DNA of 64,000 nucleotides from Citrus sinensis. Its lineage: Eukaryota; Streptophyta; Magnoliopsida; Sapindales; Rutaceae. The notes under the pieces were generated by a model, which did not search any database, was not told the origin of the DNA, and saw only the letters and a program-made list of their open reading frames with translations. Position numbers and translations under genes: made by a program. Positions 1 to 11,417 of this stretch are shown piece by piece (positions within the stretch are counted from its first letter, which is position 1; each line of letters opens with the position of its first letter). The stretch spans positions 5,419,001-5,483,000 of the forward strand of contig NC_068561.1 in assembly GCF_022201045.2 (NCBI RefSeq). The letters run 5' to 3'.

Positions 1-221
1 TGATGGTAAAATTTAATTAAAATTTTATTGTAATTTGTTTGTCTTTTTTTTGTAATTTTCATCAAAGAAAGAGCAATACATATAAAAAATATTAAATTTT
101 ATAATAATTTTAAAATTGGCTAGAAGCTAAACTCAATTTGAAATTTAGATTCCAGGTTGAGCGAAGCAGAACTGAGCCAAATTGCGTTCAAAATCAGTCG
201 TTTCACCAAATTTTGCCTCTC
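1..221. other. AT-rich flank, no gene
   Basis: No coding region or RNA gene can be supported. This is the flank into which the hAT element starting at position 230 inserted. Confidence 0.6.
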
Positions 222-556
222 ATAAATGTTAGGGGTGTTCGTGGATTGGATTTTGCGGATTGGATATCAATCCGTATCCGATCCACGATTTTACGGATTA
301 TAAATTTTCAATTTAATCTAATCCAATCCACGGATTGGTTAAATTCAATTCAAATCCAATTCATACATCTACGGATTTAACCCAATCCATCATTTTGCAG
401 ATTGTTTTGTGGATTAAAATTTTTTTCATTCTATCCAATCCATGAACTAATAAAATAAAAAAATTTAATATAAAAATAATTTTGCTACCAGTCAAATTCA
501 AAATTGAATAAGATTTAAATAAATTAATTATTTAAATAAAGTTAGAATAATACATT

Positions 557-3500
557 CACTACTAGAAAAACAGGCTACTATGACAGAATTTTTGTGATAG
601 ATATTAGAAAATTAGGCATTTATCACAAAAATATGACACATATGTGATAGAATTTTCATATATCAATAAGGCATGATAGATTTGTGATAGTTTCTTTATC
701 TGTCACTTACACATGATAGCATATTATATAGTAATGAAACGATGAGTTTAAGATTGGCCAATCTGGGCATTAAACGACACCGTGTCTTGAAACCTTTAAA
801 AAAAATTCTAAGTGTTGGACACTCCTTTGAACTTCACATAGAAAACCCTAATTTCTACATCCAAACCGAATCACACAAAAATACACCATCACACTTGCCG
901 ACAACAAATTGCTGTTGTTCGTCTTTGTCGTCATCTTCATCCCCACTCCACAGCTTGCTGGCTATTCCCATTTCCCTTTTATAGCTTGAACAACTGATCT
1001 TCTTCAAGTTCGAGCCACTGTTACTGACTTCTTTCGGGAGAGGTAAGTGATTAGTTCTTTTTTTTTTTTTTTTGAAGAGACAACAATCACCATAAATTTA
1101 TCAAAATTCCTAAAATTATGCCAAAAAAAATAAAGCCGCTCCATGGCCTTATAGGACTGACTTCGAGTTCGTGGACTAACGTGCCAATGACTCCGCTTTA
1201 TGGCCTTCGTGGAACGATTCCGTGACACGTGAGTGGCAGTGTGCTATTTACGTGGAGTCGGATCGGAGAAGATTGTACTACGAGGAGTTGGCGACGTGAG
1301 AAAGACAGCGAGTTAGCTACTACATCTTCGAATTAGGATAAAATTTTGGCAGAATTTGAGCTGAAATTTAGTGGGTTTTGAGTGGTAAGACGAGGTTTTG
1401 AGAGAGGAAAATGAGTGTTTGGCTGGCGAGAAAGTGAGAGAAATTTTTTTAGTGTGGAGTGATGGCTTCTCTGTTTTTACTTCTTCATTGTTCTTTATTG
1501 AGTAGATGGTGGCGATACAAACTTTTAACATTGTTTACTTAATTAATTGGATAACAATCTTACATGACTGTTATGATTTATCAGATAAATCAGTTAGAGA
1601 AGAATGGAGATGTTGTTGCTCAGGCACGAGCAATTACAGCAGTCTAGACATTCTGCCCCGTCTTTCTTTCAAATTTGTTGGCACACTAATAATTTCCTTA
1701 GTGACAAGTTAACCAAATTTAGAGGTATATGTGATTTTGATTTGACTTACTCTTAATGAAATACAATTAAGGAATTTTTCTATTGTTTCTAGGCCTTTTG
1801 GAGAGTTCGGATTGAAGCAAAGTTTGCCTTAGCTAATACAACATCTAAGGTATTGTTATTATTCTCACCTTTATTTATTAAATATATTGAGCACATGGTA
1901 GGTCCACCAAAATGTATGCAAAATCTATTCACCAGAGGTATTTGTATAAAGTGAATTTTTGTGAGAGACTATTCTTCAACTGTGAAAACTACTTTGGTAT
2001 TTCTCAAACCCATTACAATTGATTGGTGCTTGTGTTTTTCTATTAGAAAGATATCTTCTGTAAAATCTTTGTGAACTACATTTTTGGAAATGCAAATGCT
2101 TTGTGTGGTGGTGATTGTGCTTATTTGCTTGGTCTTCTAGCATTTCAGTGAAATGATTTATTTTGACTTGTGCTTATGACTAACTTCTTGACAGAGAAAC
2201 TAGGCCATTTATGGATGCACTGATATGAATCCTATAATTTTTCTCTTAATTGACATGTTGAACTTTTTGGAAGATATTTTTTTTATTTGATTTGTCACGT
2301 ATTGTGCTTTATTAGTTGGAAATGTTTTGGTTTGTGGACCATGTTGCACTTACCAGTTCTCAATATTGATATATGATATATACGCACTATTGTACTGGAA
2401 ATTGATTGAGTTGGTTTGCTCCATCTGGTGAAATTTTATAAAAGTCAAAGGTTTGATGAGAATATTGGACTCCCCAAGTGAGAATCTATCTAAGTTTGAA
2501 ATTGTTCTGATATCGTTGCTGCAGCACTTTGTTAACTTTTTTGTTTTCTGCTGATCATTCCAGGGCAAATGATATCCGTGATTTTTCAGAGTATCTGTTC
2601 TTGAGGTAATGCCTTGAGGTAAGGTATGTAATGAGTTTTGTGAAGTGGGATGTGATAATAATTTTTCCCTTGCTTCATGTGATGAAATCGCACATAATTT
2701 TCCCTTGCTTTATGTGATGAAATCTTTAGGTGGTTTGTTTATTTAGTGTTTTTCTATTTCTTTTTATATGATAATTTTCATAGTTCTAGAGCAAGTCTTT
2801 CTCTAGTCATTTTGAAACACTTCCACATGCTGCTTCTTAGCCAAGATTGTCTTGCCCTAATGAACAAGTTAAATGGATTTGCGTTGCTTGAAGTCTCAGT
2901 GTAATATGTGTTTAGAACTTAGATTGATAAACAAATTTGAACAAATACAGTGGAAGAAGAATAAAGAGAAGATTAAAAAAAAAAAAGAGTAGAAATAAAG
3001 AAAAGGATGGTGAAACTTTAGGAGAATAAGGGAAATCAAGAGAAGAGGATCGAATTTTGATGGATTTTATTTAATTATGTAATTGAGGTTTTGTGTTGTT
3101 AGATGTTGTGCGTTAATTAATTTGTAATCTTGGAAAAATACTTTATCATGAATTGGGTTAATTGTAAGTGGCCAATACACTAATATATATTCTTCTAGCA
3201 CTCATCTAAATGTAATATGTGTTTCAGGTGATGTTGGTGGCTCTTGGGAATTTACTATCAGTGTTCTTTTTACGAATTAATTGTTTTTCTAATGATGGGG
3301 TAGTGATTGAATATTGTAGAGAATTTATGAGCTACTCTTATTTGATTCACCATGTATTTTGATGATACTATTTGTTGGAAGTTTCAAGTAATTGAAATTT
3401 TTAGTATATGGTGATATTCGGTATTTGATAGTTTTTATGAATTTGAACGTAATTTTTATTTCAGTTAATTCAAATTTTAAAATGTGGCTTTTGTTATTTC

Positions 3501-3888
3501 TATTTCAAAATTCTGGAATTTAAATAATATTAATTAGTATTATTATAATTTCAAAATTAAAAATAATAATTTTGTTTTTTTAAACCTTAAATCTCATGAC
3601 AGAGAACGTGAATCATTAATATATGAAAGATTTTGAAAAAGCCCACCAAATTCAATATAATTTAAATTACCTGCTAAAATTTCCAATTAATTCTCAAAAG
3701 CGTTGCAAAACGACGTCGTTTGGTTCGTAACATATGCGTGATAGATATACACTGTCATAGGAACATGTGATAGATAAAATGTTGTCATAGATATGTGAGA
3801 GGGGCTACAATGACAGATGAAAACTCTGTCATAAGAGGGGTCAGATGACATATATTCTCTGTCATGGTAGCTCATTTTTCTAGTAGTG
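557..3888. mobile_element. CACTA (En/Spm) transposon, non-autonomous, nested in the hAT element
   Basis: It begins CACTACTAGAAAAA and ends with its inverse complement. The match extends to about 31 bp with four mismatches, and the 3-bp duplication ATT flanks it (554-556 and 3889-3891). Both subterminal regions (about 570-720 and 3720-3880) are crowded with short words such as TGTGATAG, TGTCATAG and ATGACAGA in both orientations, the usual arrangement for transposase binding in CACTA elements. No CACTA transposase is visible, so it must depend on a partner. A perfect 14-bp palindrome AAACGACGTCGTTT lies at 3708-3721 near the right end. Confidence 0.9.
742..2620 (+). other. Exon-like segments inside the CACTA element (possible captured host gene)
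   Basis: The interior resembles a spliced host gene rather than transposase. A 5'-UTR-like stretch with AAAACCCTAATTTC leads to an 80-codon ORF at 742-984. A strong donor GAG|GTAAGT follows at about 1040. Two later segments are bounded by AG and GT: about 1793-1850 (reads AFWRVRIEAKFALANTTSK) and about 2563-2608 (reads ANDIRDFSEYLFLR). I do not recognise the parent gene and the exons do not join in one obvious frame. Capture of gene pieces by CACTA elements is well known. Here it is inferred from splice-like boundaries only. Confidence 0.3.
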
Positions 3889-4220
3889 ATTCAAAATTTC
3901 AAAATATAACATATCAAAATCAATTGTTGAAATAAAATTACAATAACACATTTAAAGTTTCAAATTATGACACACCAAAATGAAAAATGTCTGCCGCCAA
4001 TTTGTATTTCGTACTTTAACTTGAACAAAATACACATAATTGAAATACATAACAAATAAAGAACTGTTATTTAATAAAAAATTAATAAATATTTACCCTT
4101 ACCATCCCTTCAAATGCTATCAAGCTTCATCAAATATATTCTTATCAGCTCCCAAAATCTTTGCAAAAGAAAAATGTCAATTTTAAAAAATAGAATTAAT
4201 AATATAAAGTCAAATAATAA

Positions 4221-4577
4221 TCAGCAAATACAATTAAAGTTAAGTTGTTTCATGTTACCTGCCTCAATATGTTCAATCTTACTTATTACTTCATCAAGGT
4301 TTGTCGGAGTTGAGAGCAACCAATTTTGTGTGCAAATCAGTGCCTCCACTGTCCTTGTAGATAGTGAGCACTGATGTGGATCTAGAATACGACCACTAGT
4401 GCCAAATGTTAACTCAGACGTCACTGTGGAGAAAGGCATGGCCAAAATATATCGAACAACATAAGAGAAAATTGGATATTTGGAAAAATTTATCTTCCAC
4501 CAATCTAATATTTCAAAACTTTCATTTTTTAGATTCTCATATGATTTGGTCAAGTAAACATCCACTTTGTTTTGCAC
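4221..4577 (-). pseudogene. hAT transposase fragment (C-terminal dimerisation domain)
   Basis: This 118-codon stretch is the conserved C-terminal hATC region of hAT transposases. It shows the FEILDWWKIN block, a variant of the A-x-P-x-S-T-V-x-S-E motif (AMPFSTVTSELTF), GRILDPHQCSL and the ending EALICTQNWL. In active hAT transposases this domain mediates dimerisation near the DDE catalytic core. The BED finger and the catalytic residues are not visible upstream, so this is a remnant. Its position and minus orientation fit the hAT element around it. Confidence 0.88.
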
Positions 4578-6414
4578 TCTATAGAAATATTGTCTTTTAA
4601 AATCTACATATAACCTGAATCCAACACCAGCTTAGCATCAACCTCAGTAATCAACCTATAACTCCTTTTCATCATACAAACTACTTAAATTATTCTGCAC
4701 TTTAACAACTAACTAATTAACTTTAAATTCACCCAAAAATAATACAAAACAATATCTCAAAAAATATTTTTTATGCCAAGGATCAAGTAATATAGAAACA
4801 AACAAATAAGGGTTGACTGATTCATAATTTCCCTAATACGTATTGTAGGTGTCATATTCTAAAAGGCACCAAACCATGCCACATGTCCATCCTGTCAATT
4901 AAAAAAAGCTATTCCGGCGAAATAACACTCAAGTTATTCCAAGAAAATAACACCCAAGCTATTCTGGGGAGTGACACCTAAGGAAAAATTCCTCTAGAGT
5001 TCATAAATATCACAAGAAGGGGAAATTAGTTCCGTAATCCAATAGTCCAAGGAATCACACCTAAAAGTCAAAACAACATGGAAATATGAATGTGCAGAAT
5101 AATTCCCTACGATTAAATTCACCTCCACGTGTACATAAATGATGGGTGAAACATGTCATTAGGTTGAGGGTTCAAAGCAAAACCCTAAATCGACATCACT
5201 CGTCATCTATAAGTAGAGACTCATCTATAAGAGAAAGAGGTCTGTGGCCTTCAAAAAGCAATGTTCATTTTAGAGAGAGAAAACTCATTTTCTCCTCCAT
5301 TCTCATCTCTTTAACCTTGATCAAATACTACTTGGGCATCAAAGTGCCTTTTTCAGGTAGTCAACCTACCGGAATCGAGGCCAACAATTATGACAAGTTC
5401 CCCACAAGCTATAAATATGTATGAAGGTAAAAATCTAGCACCTTTACTTATCATACTTCTTTTCATATTCTCAACCATTATCTTTAAAAATAAATCCTTA
5501 CTATCCCTCCAAGCTTGCAATTGTTTATGAACCAAACATAATTGGTGTGAAAAAAGTATTGGATGTCACATATAAAGAACTAGAAAGTGTCAAAGTGGCA
5601 TCATAAAAAATCTTTAAAAATATAGTGAATAACGAGCATATTCCTAATCAATTGAAGAAGGACAAACATGCAAAAACCCAGAGAAAGCTGAGAGTGTGTA
5701 AGGAGCAAGAGTTGAAATGTGAAGTTTCTGAAACCAAACAAGGTCGTGATTCTTCTCTAGGGCCATTACACCAGTCGAAAAGTAGTGATCATGAAGTCAT
5801 TGACGATGGGAACTGGGAGAGGCCTAAGGGTAGTGATCTCGAAGGCTGCGATACTGAAATTGTTCAGCCGGAAGTAGTGATTGTGAAGTGGCTCGTTGGA
5901 CTCGGTGAAGAAGATGGCTTGCTCTCATGGGAATCGACCGCCATGACATCCTTTAAATCGACGTCGACAATTTAATGAGTCGGTAATAGGTGCTGCACTA
6001 CTGGTAGTGCGTGTGGTGGTGGGGAAGCTTAGGGTTTTTTGTTTACCAATTATTGGTGACTTGGCGTTATGTGATTAGTAATTTATTTAGCTTAAGATTT
6101 TTATTTTGTTTTAGAGTTTTTACAATTTATATTTCTATATTTAATTTTTTTATTTCATATTATTATTTGATAATGGCTAAGACAAATTATAATGCTAATT
6201 TCATTATGTAATTCGACATTTATAATATTTTTTAATTAAATAAATATTTTTCTTTTTTTTTTGCAGATTTACAAAAGTAAATCCATATATGATCCATTGA
6301 CTGTGGATTTTTAAATTTTCAGTCTAATCCAATCTATCAATCCACAAATCAGATTTTTACGGACTAAATTGATTGAGCGGATCAGATTGGATTCGGAACA
6401 CCCCTAATAAATGT

Positions 6415-8045
6415 TTGGAAATATTAACAATAATTAGTGGTCATTAAATTGGTCGTCATCATTAAGTTGACATACACAATTAATTAGTATTTAGAAAAGG
6501 TCAAAATAATATTATTTTACCTTCTTATATTGTGTATGGTGTATGAGATTATTGAATGTAAGAGAATTTTGGGTGGAAATTCCAAATATCGAAAATCATA
6601 ATAATAACTAAAAAAAATAACACCATGTCCACTAGAAGCTAAATGACAGAAGAAAATTTCAAATGGTTCACCTCAGTGTGCATATTGTTGCCTCCATATC
6701 ACCTCAAGACTTTGTCCTCGCTCTCTTAATTAATTAATTAGCCATTACAATTTCTATATGCATATATTTATACATAAATATTTAGGTCTTGGTTGTCATG
6801 GGATGAGTATTTTGTGCAATAAACCCATATAGTACTTAGGCAACTTTTACCTAGAAGTTACTAAGTAAACCTTGAACTTCTTGGCTAGCTAAGTTAAGAT
6901 GTTATGGAAAAGATAGAAAGAAGAGAGAGCAATATAGCAAAGCCAAGCTAGTACACCTTGGCTCAATTTAACCTCTTTGGCTAAAAAATCGAGTGGCCCG
7001 CGATAAGACACTCTTAACTTTTTAATATGAATATACTCTTAAGTTATTTGTCTTTATAGTTAATAGAACAATGACTCTATTAGACTATATGGTTTGATAG
7101 TAAATTGAAACTGACTATATTAAACCTTCAAAAAACATAATTAAAAACGCTTGCGCCTGAGAAGGACTTGTTGGATCCTTAATCCAACATTGTTATATCT
7201 TTATATGTGAATAATTATGTGTTGCGAATTAAATATAAAGTAAAGCCCAATTAAAAGTGATCTATTAAGGTTTTTGAAAATTTGGGCTTTAATGCATCCG
7301 ACAAGTATGGGGTCTTTAATGCGTAGAAACTTAAAAGATAATTTATATTTCTATGATGGGCTGAAATAGGAATACCTAATAAAAATAGAAAAGTTATCCA
7401 TATAAGGGGTAATGGTTCCCAAATCACACGTAACATTCTATTTTTTTTTTATATTCCATCATTAAAAATAGTGTGATGAGAAACTTAAAGGACTCTCTAG
7501 TAAAATGTGTTAATCAGGAAGGCCAACCATAAAATTTAGAGGGTAATTTATCATCTTGGATTCAGGTATGCTCCCGCATATTCAATTATTGATTCTTGAT
7601 GACACAACATGAATGTTCTTGGGTTTTAGCTGAGGCAATCCCTAAGTTACGTTTAACGTAACATACGATCAGCACATTTGAAACCGTCAGATGTCTTGCA
7701 CTTCGATCGAACGGATAAAGAGAGACTGACCTCGCATGGCAACCGGCTGAATTGGTTAATTGAAGAAATGGGCTACCGGATTAAACGGTTTTAATGCTTT
7801 TTTTGCAAATCCAGGCGATTGATTGCTTGCTCTGCTGCCATTGAATTACAGAAGGGCAGGAAAGCCAAAGAAGAGGAGAAGAGTGAGGGGGGGATACAAT
7901 TACAAGGGTAGAAAGTGGGAGAATTGTCGATAGCAGGCCACGAGACCTGCATAATTTGCCCCTCTCTCGATTTATCATTCGATAAATCGAGAACGCCATT
8001 CTCGAGCTATCTCTCAAAATTTCCTCTTTATCTCCCACGCCCACA
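6415..8045. other. Intergenic stretch, nothing recognised
   Basis: AT-rich DNA without a supported ORF. The last 300 bases (about 7700-8045) are richer in G+C and contain purine-rich and CTC-rich runs. They look like the promoter and 5' leader of the gene remnant that starts with the ATG at 8046. Confidence 0.5.
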
Positions 8046-9246
8046 TGGATCAGGTTGTTAGTTCTCCTTCTCGTTTCTTTTTATTTTTTTAATTTTCGAA
8101 TTAATTTTGTTTGGTTGATAGATTATTTTATACAAGTAGTAGCTCTTGAACGCTTTCGATTACTTGTTGTCAGATTGATTAATAAGTAGTTTTAAAATAT
8201 TATTAGGTTGAAGATAGTCAGTCAATGGAAGTTCACTTAGCTACGTTCTTAAAATTTGCATTTGAGTAATTATACATGGAATTTTTCTTTTCAACAATTG
8301 TTCAATTTTTTTCCTTTTATTTTATTTTTAATTTGCTGGGACTGCCTTCTTAATTATTATTGATAAATAAAACAACGAGCCACTGAACTCATCGATCCCA
8401 TTTGTTGCAGAAATCTGATGTTTATGTTGGTGTCGATATCAACTATGTGCAATCAAAGAAAAATGTATCTTTTACGGAGTGATGTTAAAAGTGGGAGAAG
8501 AAACGAGGCATGGATTAGTTATAATTCTAGTACTCATAATCTGAGTGTTGCTTTCAGTGGCTTGAGAAATAATTCAGTAGTGATGCAAGGCCTTGATTAT
8601 CAGGTTGATTTAAGGCAACACTTACCTGAGTTTGTCACTTTTGGTTTCTCAATGGCGACTGGAGTAGATTTCGCGATATTTAGCATTTACTCGTGGGAGT
8701 TTAATTCAAGTTTAGAAATGGATGATGAGACTACTAATCCTGTCTTTAATCCAAAAAGTAGAAGGAAAAACATAACAGCTCTGGTTATGGGATTGTGTCT
8801 TGGCGGAGGGTTTTTGGTTGGTGGGGTGGTTTTGATCATTTGGCTTGCTGGCATTGGGAGGAAGAGAAAAGATGGTGATGAAGAAGACAATCAAGGATTC
8901 AGCGAGTACATTGATGATTAATTTGAAAGAGGAGCAACACCGAAGAGGTTTCCGTATAAAGAATTGGCTCTAGCGACAAATGATTTCAATGATGATCAGA
9001 AATTAGGACATGGAGGTTTTGGTGGTGTTTATAAAGGGTTTTTTTAGGGAAACCAACTCGTAAATCGCTGTTAAAAGAGTGTCACTAGGGTCAAAACAGG
9101 GGATAAAGGAATATGCATCTGAGGTGAAGATTATTAGCAGGTTAAGGCACAAGAATTTGGTGCAACTACTGGGTTGGTGTCATGAGAAAAATGAACTCTT
9201 GCTTGTTTATGAAGTCATGGCTAATGGCAGCTGTAGATGGAAAATG
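8046..9246 (+). pseudogene. L-type lectin receptor kinase pseudogene, 5' and 3' truncated
   Basis: L-type lectin receptor kinases sit in the plasma membrane, with an extracellular legume-lectin domain, one helix and a cytosolic Ser/Thr kinase. Here a three-codon exon (ATGGATCAG, 8046-8054) is followed by a GT-AG intron to about 8409. Then comes the middle of a lectin domain (VGVDINYVQSKKN; AWISYNSSTHNLSV). A membrane segment follows (about 8775-8850), then the start of a kinase with its glycine loop ([12 protein letters not shown], about 9003-9040) and [16 protein letters not shown]. It is broken by a frameshift near 8480, stops near 8920 and 9045 and a second frame change, and stops at the kinase hinge (VYEVMANGS). 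The signal peptide, first half of the lectin domain and catalytic kinase lobe are missing. It runs straight into a PHP-gene fragment. Confidence 0.85.
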
Positions 9247-9346
9247 GCACATGTCTTATCAGGTGAGTGTATCTCATTTTATCAGCTTATTCAATATTTC
9301 CTTTCATTGCTTCCTATGGTTAATTGCTGCTGCCAATTTGCATCAG

Positions 9347-9945
9347 ATGGAGAAGAACAGGGGTTTCACAGAGGCATACAGGAACCAGTTCACATCCTTG
9401 CATACTATAGTAGCTATGGGCCATCAAAGTATGAAGAACTGGAAAATTTATTGGGTAACATAAGGGATGGCCGTTTCCTACGTGCTAAAGACATGATCTT
9501 GAAACTAAATAAACTGAAGTTACCTCTTAAGTGGGAGAACGTGGCAAAGATTGCTGGCAAAGGAGTTGCTCCTGGAAGACTGCATGTGGCTCGTGCTATG
9601 GTTGAAGCAGGCCATGTGGAGAATCTGAAACATGCATTTGCAGATATCTCTATGATGGGGGACATGCATACTCCACGTAATGAACCAGTGGGTGCTGTTG
9701 AAAAATGTATAGAATATAGTTAATGCATATTTCGAATAGATGAAACTGACTATAAAGTTTCTGTTTGCTGTGGTTGTAGGGGAAGTCAACCTCTGGCAGA
9801 GGTAGCAGTTGAATTGATACATAGAACGAGTGGGTTGGCAGTACTTGCTCATCCATGGGCATTGAAGAATCCTGCTGCCATCATTAGAAAGTTGAAAGAT
9901 GTGGGCCTTCATAGGTTAGAGGTTTACAGAAGTGATGGAAAACTA
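9347..9945 (+). pseudogene. PHP-domain phosphoesterase (TrpH-like) fragment
   Basis: The reading [20 protein letters not shown], then [20 protein letters not shown] and AVLAHPWALKNPAAIIRKLK, matches the plant branch of the PHP (polymerase and histidinol phosphatase) family. These are metal-dependent phosphoesterases related to bacterial TrpH. An acceptor AG at about 9346 and an intron between about 9690 and 9780 (AG|GGAAGTCAACC) mark two exons, and the second ends at GATGGAAAACTAG|GTAGGT. A one-base slip near 9640 breaks the frame. The N-terminal H-x-H metal site and the C-terminal H residues are absent. The fragment follows the lectin-kinase remnant in the same orientation, which suggests a rearranged chimera. 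Confidence 0.8.
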
Positions 9946-11417
9946 GTAGGTGTGATATTTACATTGCAAGATGGTTCCCATTACGAATCCAAGAAAGAAA
10001 TAGAGAGTATTGTGTTGGAAATTCTTTGTTCAATTATTTACTTGATGCGTGAATCTGAATTCGAATCTCAGTTTCTTCTCTAATTGGAAGAAACTGAGTT
10101 GAAGCATGGGAAGGCGGTTGTGCGTCGTAAAGGGCTATTTCGGGATATCAGGAATTCCACTTATGGTGGAGAAGCCACTGGCAGCAACCCAGGAATCAGT
10201 AAAAGCAGGAGATTAAAAAATTAGATGCACAGCAGAACTCAATTTTTGTAGTTAATAATTGAATCGATGAATCTTGTAGTGTTGTTGTGACTCAATTTTC
10301 GTAGTTGATATTTGTATATAACAATGATATAATAATTAGAACAAAAAAAACTATCAGATAATTGTTTCAGCTGATTGCTCACGAACTTTGTCCAACTATT
10401 ATGGCCACCTACTAAACGCAATCAACAAAATCTATCTTGTTTGTTGTCGAATTTTTAACCATTACGTTTACGTATATAATCCTCTGAATCCCGATCAATT
10501 TTGCAGAAAATGACAATCCTCTTGTTACAAATTAATTATGAGGATAAATTCCAATTTTCGTTTCTTGGAAGTTTAGGCAAGCCTCTCCGGACAAGAAAAC
10601 TTAAAAAAACCGGACTTAATATTCAAAGTATCAGTTTTCACTCCGCCCATCATATCCAAATGATCAATGATCTAACTCTGAGACTACTGGGGATGGAAAA
10701 GTGAGCTGATTTCGGCGAGCGAAAAGGCAGATCCACTATTATTGACCCACGCGTATATGCTACTGAGGTGGGATTTTGTTGAGTGATCTTTAATTAATTT
10801 TGTCATGAAATAATTGTAGATTAATAACACTGATATAATAATTAGAACAAAAAAACTATCAGATAATTGTTTCAGTTGGTGGCTCACACATCACAGACAC
10901 AATCTTGCAGAAGGTTAGACGCAAATGCATATAGAAAGACCCACACTGATGGGGCTTATTGTGAATTTCCAAACGCTGCAAGAGGAACCAATGTAATAAT
11001 TGATGACCACTGTAGATTAATAACACTGAATACACAGACGACATTCTTCTGTGCAACCATAACCACTAAAATTCAGGATCAAAAGGAAGCAACAAATATA
11101 TGCGTTTAGGGCTGCAAAATTCAAACAATATTCATAAACAAGTTGCTGGCTTTGAAGATATAAATCCAAGGTTACAACACGATCATCATTGTTTCTACAT
11201 AAAAAACTACCATCACTATAGTCACAAAAAGTTGCCCAGAGTCACGTATGATTATGTATATATTACAAACCATAATATCAGCGGTAAGGACCAAAAAATT
11301 GCAGTCCTCTGGACTTCCTCCTCCAAGTCAACAAAAAACCATCACTGCTCAGTTTATCATATATCAAAAGGATCCTGCTTCATAATAATGATTGCATAAT
11401 TATAGATTTGTTATTAC
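9946..11417. other. Gene-poor stretch with short repeats
   Basis: After the PHP fragment an open stretch to about 10218 (reading ELKHGKAVVRRKGLFRDI) could be one more exon, but I do not recognise it. The rest holds only short ORFs. Two roughly 50-bp direct copies lie at 10321-10372 and 10827-10877. Confidence 0.4.
10321..10372 (+). repeat. 50-bp direct repeat, copy 1 (copy 2 at 10827-10877)
   Basis: Both copies read through GATATAATAATTAGAAC, an A-run and CTATCAGATAATTGTTTCAG, with only a few differences, and are about 500 bp apart. They could be terminal direct repeats of a tiny decayed element or a local duplication. No PBS or polypurine tract was found. Confidence 0.6.

Larger units (their letters stand above)
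230..6406 (-). mobile_element. hAT-superfamily DNA transposon, degenerate, carrying a nested CACTA element
   Basis: The ends are inverted repeats starting TAGGGGTGTTC (left) and ending GGAACACCCCTA (right). They are flanked by identical 8-bp duplications ATAAATGT at 222-229 and 6407-6414, the hAT target size. Behind each terminus lies a subterminal block rich in GGATTGGAT/ATCCAATCC words. The only clear transposase remnant is the C-terminal dimerisation domain on the minus strand (4221-4577). A possible N-terminal start lies near 5944 on the minus strand, but it reads only about 25 codons before a stop. Without the nested CACTA element (557-3888) the hAT is about 2.8 kb. It is immobile by itself. 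Confidence 0.9.

Noticed and set aside
5625..5975. 116-codon plus-strand ORF inside the hAT element
   Set aside because: No recognisable domain; it lies opposite the possible N-terminus of the minus-strand transposase.
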